Shown here: in pieces, positions 5,829 to 9,793 of the stretch
How the letters are laid out: every line of letters begins with the position of its first letter
How positions within the stretch are numbered: the stretch's first letter is position 1
Translations under genes and position numbers: made by a program
Assembly (NCBI GenBank): GCA_009698295.1
Contig: WLQO01000037.1
Span: forward strand, 1 to 9,793
DNA length: 9,793 nt
Direction: 5' to 3'
Origin: Actinomycetota bacterium
GTDB lineage: Bacteria; Actinomycetota; Actinomycetes; Nanopelagicales; Nanopelagicaceae
The notes under the pieces: model-generated
What the model saw: the letters and a program-made list of their open reading frames with translations, nothing else
Database searches by the model: none
What the model was told of the DNA's origin: nothing

Positions 5829-6767
5829 ATGTCACGCGAATCTCGCACATTAAGTGTTCCTGAAGGCGTAGCTGGAGAACGTATAGATAGCGCTCTTACT
5901 CGCGTCCTTGGTTTATCTCGAACAACTATCGTTCGTTTGCTCGAAGATGGCGATATTCGCACGAGTGGACGCCCAATGGCGAAATCAGAACGAGTAACAA
6001 GCGGACAATTAATAGATGTTTTAATGCCAGAACCGCTTAACCAAGAACCAATTCCGTTAACGCCGCTCGATGGCCTGCGAGTTGTTTACGATGATGAAGA
6101 TATTATCGTTGTAGATAAACCAGTCGGATGTGCAGCTCATCCAAGTCCAGGCTGGATGGGGCCAACAGTTGTCGGTGCATTGACTGCAGCTGGTTACACA
6201 ATCTCAACTTCAGGTCCGGCCGAACGGGCTGGAATAGTCCATCGCCTAGATGTCGGCACAAGTGGGTTGATGATCGTTGCTAAATCTGATCGCGCGTATA
6301 AAACGCTAAAAGATGCATTTCGCGATCATGAAGTTGAAAAAATTTATCACGCGCTGGTGCAAGGACACATGGATCCAGTTACCGGAACTATTGATGCGCC
6401 AATCGATCGCCATCCCAAAGAAGATCATCGCTTCGCCGTTATTGCCGAAGGTAAAGAGAGCATCACACATTACGAAGTTATCGAATTTTATAGATCTGTC
6501 TCGCTCGTCAAAGTTGAACTCGAAACCGGCCGCACCCATCAAATTCGTGTCCACTTCTCGGCCTTAAATCATCCACTTGTTGGCGATACAACTTACGGCG
6601 CAGATCCCGTGCTTGGTAAATCTCTAAAGATGTCCCGACCTTGGCTACATGCTCTCGAACTTCGCTTCGCCCACCCCGTTACTAAGGAGCCATTGGTTTT
6701 CAACGCTCCCTATGCACCTGACCTTCAGACTTGCTTGACCTTGCTCTCCGATGCGGTTCTGCCTTAA
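5829..6767 (+). CDS. rluD: RluD-type 23S rRNA pseudouridine synthase
   Basis: RluA-family enzyme that isomerises uridines to pseudouridine in large-subunit rRNA; in E. coli RluD acts on helix 69 of 23S rRNA. The 312-residue protein has an N-terminal S4 RNA-binding domain (about residues 13-65, GERIDSALTRVLGLSRTTIVRLLEDGDI), then the catalytic domain with DDEDIIVVDKPVG (88-100), the active-site HRLDVGTSGLMIVAKS with catalytic D141 (codon 6249-6251), and the later GRTHQIRVHFSALNHPLVGD segment. The combination of S4 domain and motifs points to RluD/RluC/YlyB-like enzymes; target positions cannot be read from sequence, so the exact specificity is inference. Its ATG follows the lspA TAA with zero spacing, and a GGGGG run at 5819-5823 may serve as ribosome site. 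The final TAA is 30 bp before dnaE. Confidence 0.94.
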   Translation: MSRESRTLSVPEGVAGERIDSALTRVLGLSRTTIVRLLEDGDIRTSGRPMAKSERVTSGQLIDVLMPEPLNQEPIPLTPLDGLRVVYDDEDIIVVDKPVGCAAHPSPGWMGPTVVGALTAAGYTISTSGPAERAGIVHRLDVGTSGLMIVAKSDRAYKTLKDAFRDHEVEKIYHALVQGHMDPVTGTIDAPIDRHPKEDHRFAVIAEGKESITHYEVIEFYRSVSLVKVELETGRTHQIRVHFSALNHPLVGDTTYGADPVLGKSLKMSRPWLHALELRFAHPVTKEPLVFNAPYAPDLQTCLTLLSDAVLP

Positions 6768-6782
6768 TTGATATCCAGCGAC

Positions 6783-6788
6783 TAATAT
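6783..6788 (+). promoter_or_regulatory. Candidate -10 element for a near-leaderless dnaE transcript
   Basis: TAATAT at 6783-6788 in the 30-bp rluD-dnaE gap matches the TANNNT -10 pattern typical of actinobacterial sigma-A promoters. Transcription would start around 6795, within a few bases of GTG 6798, giving a leaderless or near-leaderless message, which would explain the missing Shine-Dalgarno. No -35 element is visible at 16-18 bp upstream. Read-through from rluD is an equally good explanation for expression. Confidence 0.35.
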
Positions 6789-6797
6789 TCAACAACT

Positions 6798-9793
6798 GTG
6801 ACAACTGCGAACCCAACACCTGTGAGTAAAAAAGACTCTTTCGTGCATCTGCATGTTCACACCGAATATTCGATGCTCGATGGCGCAGCGCGTGTTGGCG
6901 ATTTAGTTGAAGAAGTAGCGCGCCTAGAAATGCCGGCGATCGCCATGACCGATCACGGAAATGTCTTCGGTGCATTTGATTTCTATAAACAAGCTACTAA
7001 AGCTGGCGTAAAACCAATTATTGGAATTGAAGCCTATGTCGCGCCAGAATCGCGTTTTGAAAAGAAACGCGTGCAATGGGCAAGTGGCGGCGATGATGAT
7101 GTTTCTGGTGGCGGTGCTTACACGCACATGACAATTCTTGCTGAAAATAACCACGGATTAAAGAATCTATTTCGTCTCTCATCTCTTGCTTCACTCGAAG
7201 GTTATTACTACAAGCCACGAATGGATCGGGAATTGCTTTCGCAATATGCCGATGGATTGATCGCGACTACGGGCTGTCCAGGTGGAGAAATTCAGACACG
7301 ACTGCGTATGGGCAATTACAAAGAAGCGATGCGCGCGGCGAGTGATTACCGAGATATTTTCGGCGCCAACAATTTCTTTTTAGAATTGATGGACCACGGA
7401 ATTGATGTGGAAACACGCGTTAAAGAAGATCTTCTTAAATTAGGACGCGAACTCAAGCTGCCACTCCTTGCTACCAATGACCTTCACTACACACGACATG
7501 CCGATGCGCCCGCGCACGAGGCTCTGCTCTGCGTGCAATCGGGATCAACGTTGGCAGATCCAAAGCGTTTTAAATTTGATAACGACGAATTTTATTTAAA
7601 GACGCCTTCACAGATGCGCGAGATTTTTCGCGATATCCCAGAAGCTTGCGATAACACTTTGCTGATAGCCGAACGCTGTAACGTTAAATTGCGTGAAGGT
7701 GAAAACTTGATGCCTGCTTTTGCAGTTCCATCTGGAGAAAGTGAAGATAGTTGGCTACGTAAAGAGGCAGAGCGTGGCCTGCTCGCAAAATTTGGTGATC
7801 ATTTAACTGATCAATATAAGGAAAGGTTAAATTACGAATTAGGCGTAATGCTCAAGATGGGTTTTCCGGGTTACTTCCTTGTTGTTGCAGACCTGGTAGC
7901 CCATGCGAAGAAAGTTGGAATCCGCGTTGGGCCAGGTCGCGGATCTGCGGCAGGATCCTTGGTCGCATATGTACTAGGAATTACTGGGCTAGATCCAATC
8001 GAACACGGCCTCTTATTCGAACGCTTCCTAAATCCAGAACGTATCTCAATGCCCGATATCGATCTGGACTTCGATGAACGTCGTCGCAGCGAGATGATCA
8101 AATATGCAACAGAGAAATATGGTGAAGACCGCGTTGCGCAGATCATTACCTACGGAACTATTAAATCTAAACAATCCATTAAAGATGCAACTCGGGTACT
8201 TGGTTATCCATATGTAATCGGTGAGAAATTAACTAAAGCACTGCCGCCATCTGTTATGGGTAAAGATATTTCACTCTCTGGCGTCTTTGACTCGAAAGAT
8301 CCGCGTTACGGCGAAGCCGGAGAATTCCGTGAACTTTATAACTCTGACCCCGACTCAATGAAAGTTGTGGATTTAGCGAAAGGCTTAGAAGGACTCAAGC
8401 GCCAATGGGGAGTTCATGCTGCTGGTGTGATCCTCTCGCGCGAACCGCTTTTAGATGTAATCCCAATCCATCGTCGTGAAGCAGATGGCGCGATAATTAC
8501 CCAATTTGATATGGGCGCTTGCGAATCAACTGGCTTGCTTAAGATGGATTTCTTAGGCCTACGCAACTTATCGGTTTTAGATGATGCGTTAATCAACATC
8601 AAAGAGAATAAAGGAGTTGATGTAGTTCTAGAAGATCTCCCTCTTGCTGATCAGAAGACTTTTGAGCTCTTATCACGTGGAGATACCTTGGGCGTTTTCC
8701 AGCTCGATGGTGGGCCTATGCGCGCGCTCTTACGCAGCATGTCACCAGATTCATTTGCAGATATTTCCGCGGTGATCGCCCTATATCGCCCTGGTCCTAT
8801 GGGTGAAAATGCGCACAATAACTATGCCGATCGCAAGAACGGTCGCAAACCAGTTGAACCAATCCATCCCGAGCTTTCAGAAGTCTTGCAAGAAATTCTC
8901 GGTGATACCTACGGCTTAATTGTTTATCAAGAACAAGTTATGGCGATCGCTCAAAAGGTTGCTGGTTTCTCTCTGGGTCGTGCGGATTTATTACGTAAGG
9001 CGATGGGTAAAAAGAATAAAGAGATTCTCGACAAAGAGTATGTGCCATTTGAAGCGGGCATGAAAGAGAATGGTTTCTCAACCGCAGCGATCAAACGCCT
9101 TTGGGATGTTCTGATTCCGTTCTCGGATTACGCCTTTAACCGCGCACACAGCGCCGGATATGGAGTTGTATCTTTCTGGACCGCGTACTTAAAGGCTAAC
9201 TATCCAACTGAATATATGGCAGCGCTCTTAACTAGCGTTCGTGATGATAAAGATAAATCTGCCTTATATCTCTCGGAATGTCGCCGCATGGGAATCAAGG
9301 TTCTGCCACCTGATGTAAATGAATCCAATGCCGAATACACCCCGCGCGGTAACGATATTCGCTTTGGCTTGGCCGCGATTCGAAATGTTGGAGAAGGTGT
9401 GGTTGCTTCGATAAAAGCTGCTCGCACCGCTAAAGGTGCGTTCACATCTTTCGGAGATTTTCTTGCAAAAGTTGATGCGCAAGTCTGCAATAAGAAGACG
9501 ATTGAATCTTTGATTAAGGGTGGGGCTTTTGATTCGCTGCAACATCCGCGTAAAGGTTTGATGTCTATTCACCTGGAAGCAATCGACTCCGTTATTGAAA
9601 CAAAGCGAGCTGAGGCGATCGGACAATTTGATTTATTTGGCGGAGAATCCATGACCCAGGTCGCGGGACTCGATATAGAAATTCCCACCTTTGAATGGGA
9701 TAAGACAACGCTTCTGACATTCGAGCGCGAAATGCTTGGGCTCTATGTTTCTGATCATCCTCTGCTCGGTGTCGAACATATCTTGCGTTCGAA
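6798..9793 (+). CDS. dnaE: DNA polymerase III alpha subunit DnaE (3'-truncated)
   Basis: Replicative DNA polymerase of the C-family, actinobacterial DnaE1-like. About 998 codons are present; roughly 170-190 are missing past the right edge. The N-terminal PHP domain keeps all nine expected metal ligands (H19, H21, D28, H53, E78, H110, C160, D228, H230), consistent with 3'-5' proofreading. The polymerase core has GPGRGSAAGSLVAY, the catalytic aspartates D420 and D422 in PDIDLDFDE, and D584 in LLKMDFLGLRNL; then GVFQLDGGPMR, YRPGPMG, GLIVYQEQVM, LLRKAMGKK and FNRAHSAGYG. QFDLF (943-947, bases 9624-9638) is the internal beta-clamp-binding motif. An in-frame TAA at 6783 bounds the start to GTG 6798 or GTG 6822 (MSKKDSFVHLHVH); neither has a Shine-Dalgarno. 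Numbering uses 6798. No intein interrupts the motifs. Identity is secure; the start is uncertain by eight codons. Confidence 0.97.
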   Translation, partial: MTTANPTPVSKKDSFVHLHVHTEYSMLDGAARVGDLVEEVARLEMPAIAMTDHGNVFGAFDFYKQATKAGVKPIIGIEAYVAPESRFEKKRVQWASGGDDDVSGGGAYTHMTILAENNHGLKNLFRLSSLASLEGYYYKPRMDRELLSQYADGLIATTGCPGGEIQTRLRMGNYKEAMRAASDYRDIFGANNFFLELMDHGIDVETRVKEDLLKLGRELKLPLLATNDLHYTRHADAPAHEALLCVQSGSTLADPKRFKFDNDEFYLKTPSQMREIFRDIPEACDNTLLIAERCNVKLREGENLMPAFAVPSGESEDSWLRKEAERGLLAKFGDHLTDQYKERLNYELGVMLKMGFPGYFLVVADLVAHAKKVGIRVGPGRGSAAGSLVAYVLGITGLDPIEHGLLFERFLNPERISMPDIDLDFDERRRSEMIKYATEKYGEDRVAQIITYGTIKSKQSIKDATRVLGYPYVIGEKLTKALPPSVMGKDISLSGVFDSKDPRYGEAGEFRELYNSDPDSMKVVDLAKGLEGLKRQWGVHAAGVILSREPLLDVIPIHRREADGAIITQFDMGACESTGLLKMDFLGLRNLSVLDDALINIKENKGVDVVLEDLPLADQKTFELLSRGDTLGVFQLDGGPMRALLRSMSPDSFADISAVIALYRPGPMGENAHNNYADRKNGRKPVEPIHPELSEVLQEILGDTYGLIVYQEQVMAIAQKVAGFSLGRADLLRKAMGKKNKEILDKEYVPFEAGMKENGFSTAAIKRLWDVLIPFSDYAFNRAHSAGYGVVSFWTAYLKANYPTEYMAALLTSVRDDKDKSALYLSECRRMGIKVLPPDVNESNAEYTPRGNDIRFGLAAIRNVGEGVVASIKAARTAKGAFTSFGDFLAKVDAQVCNKKTIESLIKGGAFDSLQHPRKGLMSIHLEAIDSVIETKRAEAIGQFDLFGGESMTQVAGLDIEIPTFEWDKTTLLTFEREMLGLYVSDHPLLGVEHILRS

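Noticed and set aside
6306..9626. Minus-strand open frames within rluD and dnaE, up to 120 codons
   Set aside because: All oppose well-conserved coding sequence, are rich in Arg/Ser typical of antisense frames, and match no known family.
6798..9793. Intein or insertion in dnaE, as in some other bacteria
   Set aside because: PHP, palm, fingers and clamp-binding motifs follow one another at normal spacing in a single frame, with no intein splice motifs.
1..9793. Mobile elements, CRISPR arrays, tRNA/rRNA genes, toxin-antitoxin or defence genes
   Set aside because: No transposase, integrase, terminal inverted repeats, regularly spaced repeats or tRNA-like cloverleaf sequence was recognised; nearly all bases belong to housekeeping genes.

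Overview
The window is a dense bacterial chromosome segment of core housekeeping genes. Gene content and order (yggS-sepF-yggT, then ileS, a DksA/TraR-type zinc-finger protein, lspA, rluD, dnaE) match the region downstream of ftsZ in Actinobacteria. The DnaE, IleRS and DksA-like proteins read as actinobacterial by eye. GC content looks moderate, clearly below Streptomyces or Mycobacterium, and the intergenic gaps are tiny. Together this suggests a streamlined low-GC actinobacterium such as the freshwater acI/Nanopelagicales group. That placement is inference from memory of these families, not a search.

Layout: bases 1-1283 (+) hold the tail of a division-cluster operon: the C-terminal part of yggS (PLP homeostasis), sepF (FtsZ membrane anchor) and yggT (small membrane protein). 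Bases 1298-4408 (-) hold a complete ileS that converges on yggT with 14 bp between stop codons. A 96-bp divergent intergenic region separates ileS from the second rightward block. From 4505 (+) come a DksA/TraR-type regulator with a long histone-like Lys/Ala/Pro tail, lspA (lipoprotein signal peptidase), rluD (23S rRNA pseudouridine synthase) and dnaE (replicative polymerase alpha subunit, running off the right edge). The dksA-like/lspA and lspA/rluD junctions have spacings of 1 and 0 bp, so this is very probably one transcript; dnaE follows 30 bp later and may also have its own promoter.

The genes cover cell division, translation (tRNA charging, ribosome modification), envelope lipoprotein maturation and replication. 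I see no mobile element, CRISPR array, tRNA/rRNA gene, toxin-antitoxin pair or phage gene, and no evidence of an undescribed system. The points most worth a second look are the altered class I signature of IleRS (GTHH in place of HIGH, a natural mupirocin-resistance marker), the absence of divIVA at its usual place combined with the flipped orientation of ileS, the Lys-rich tail on the DksA-like protein, and an apparently intact proofreading PHP site in DnaE.
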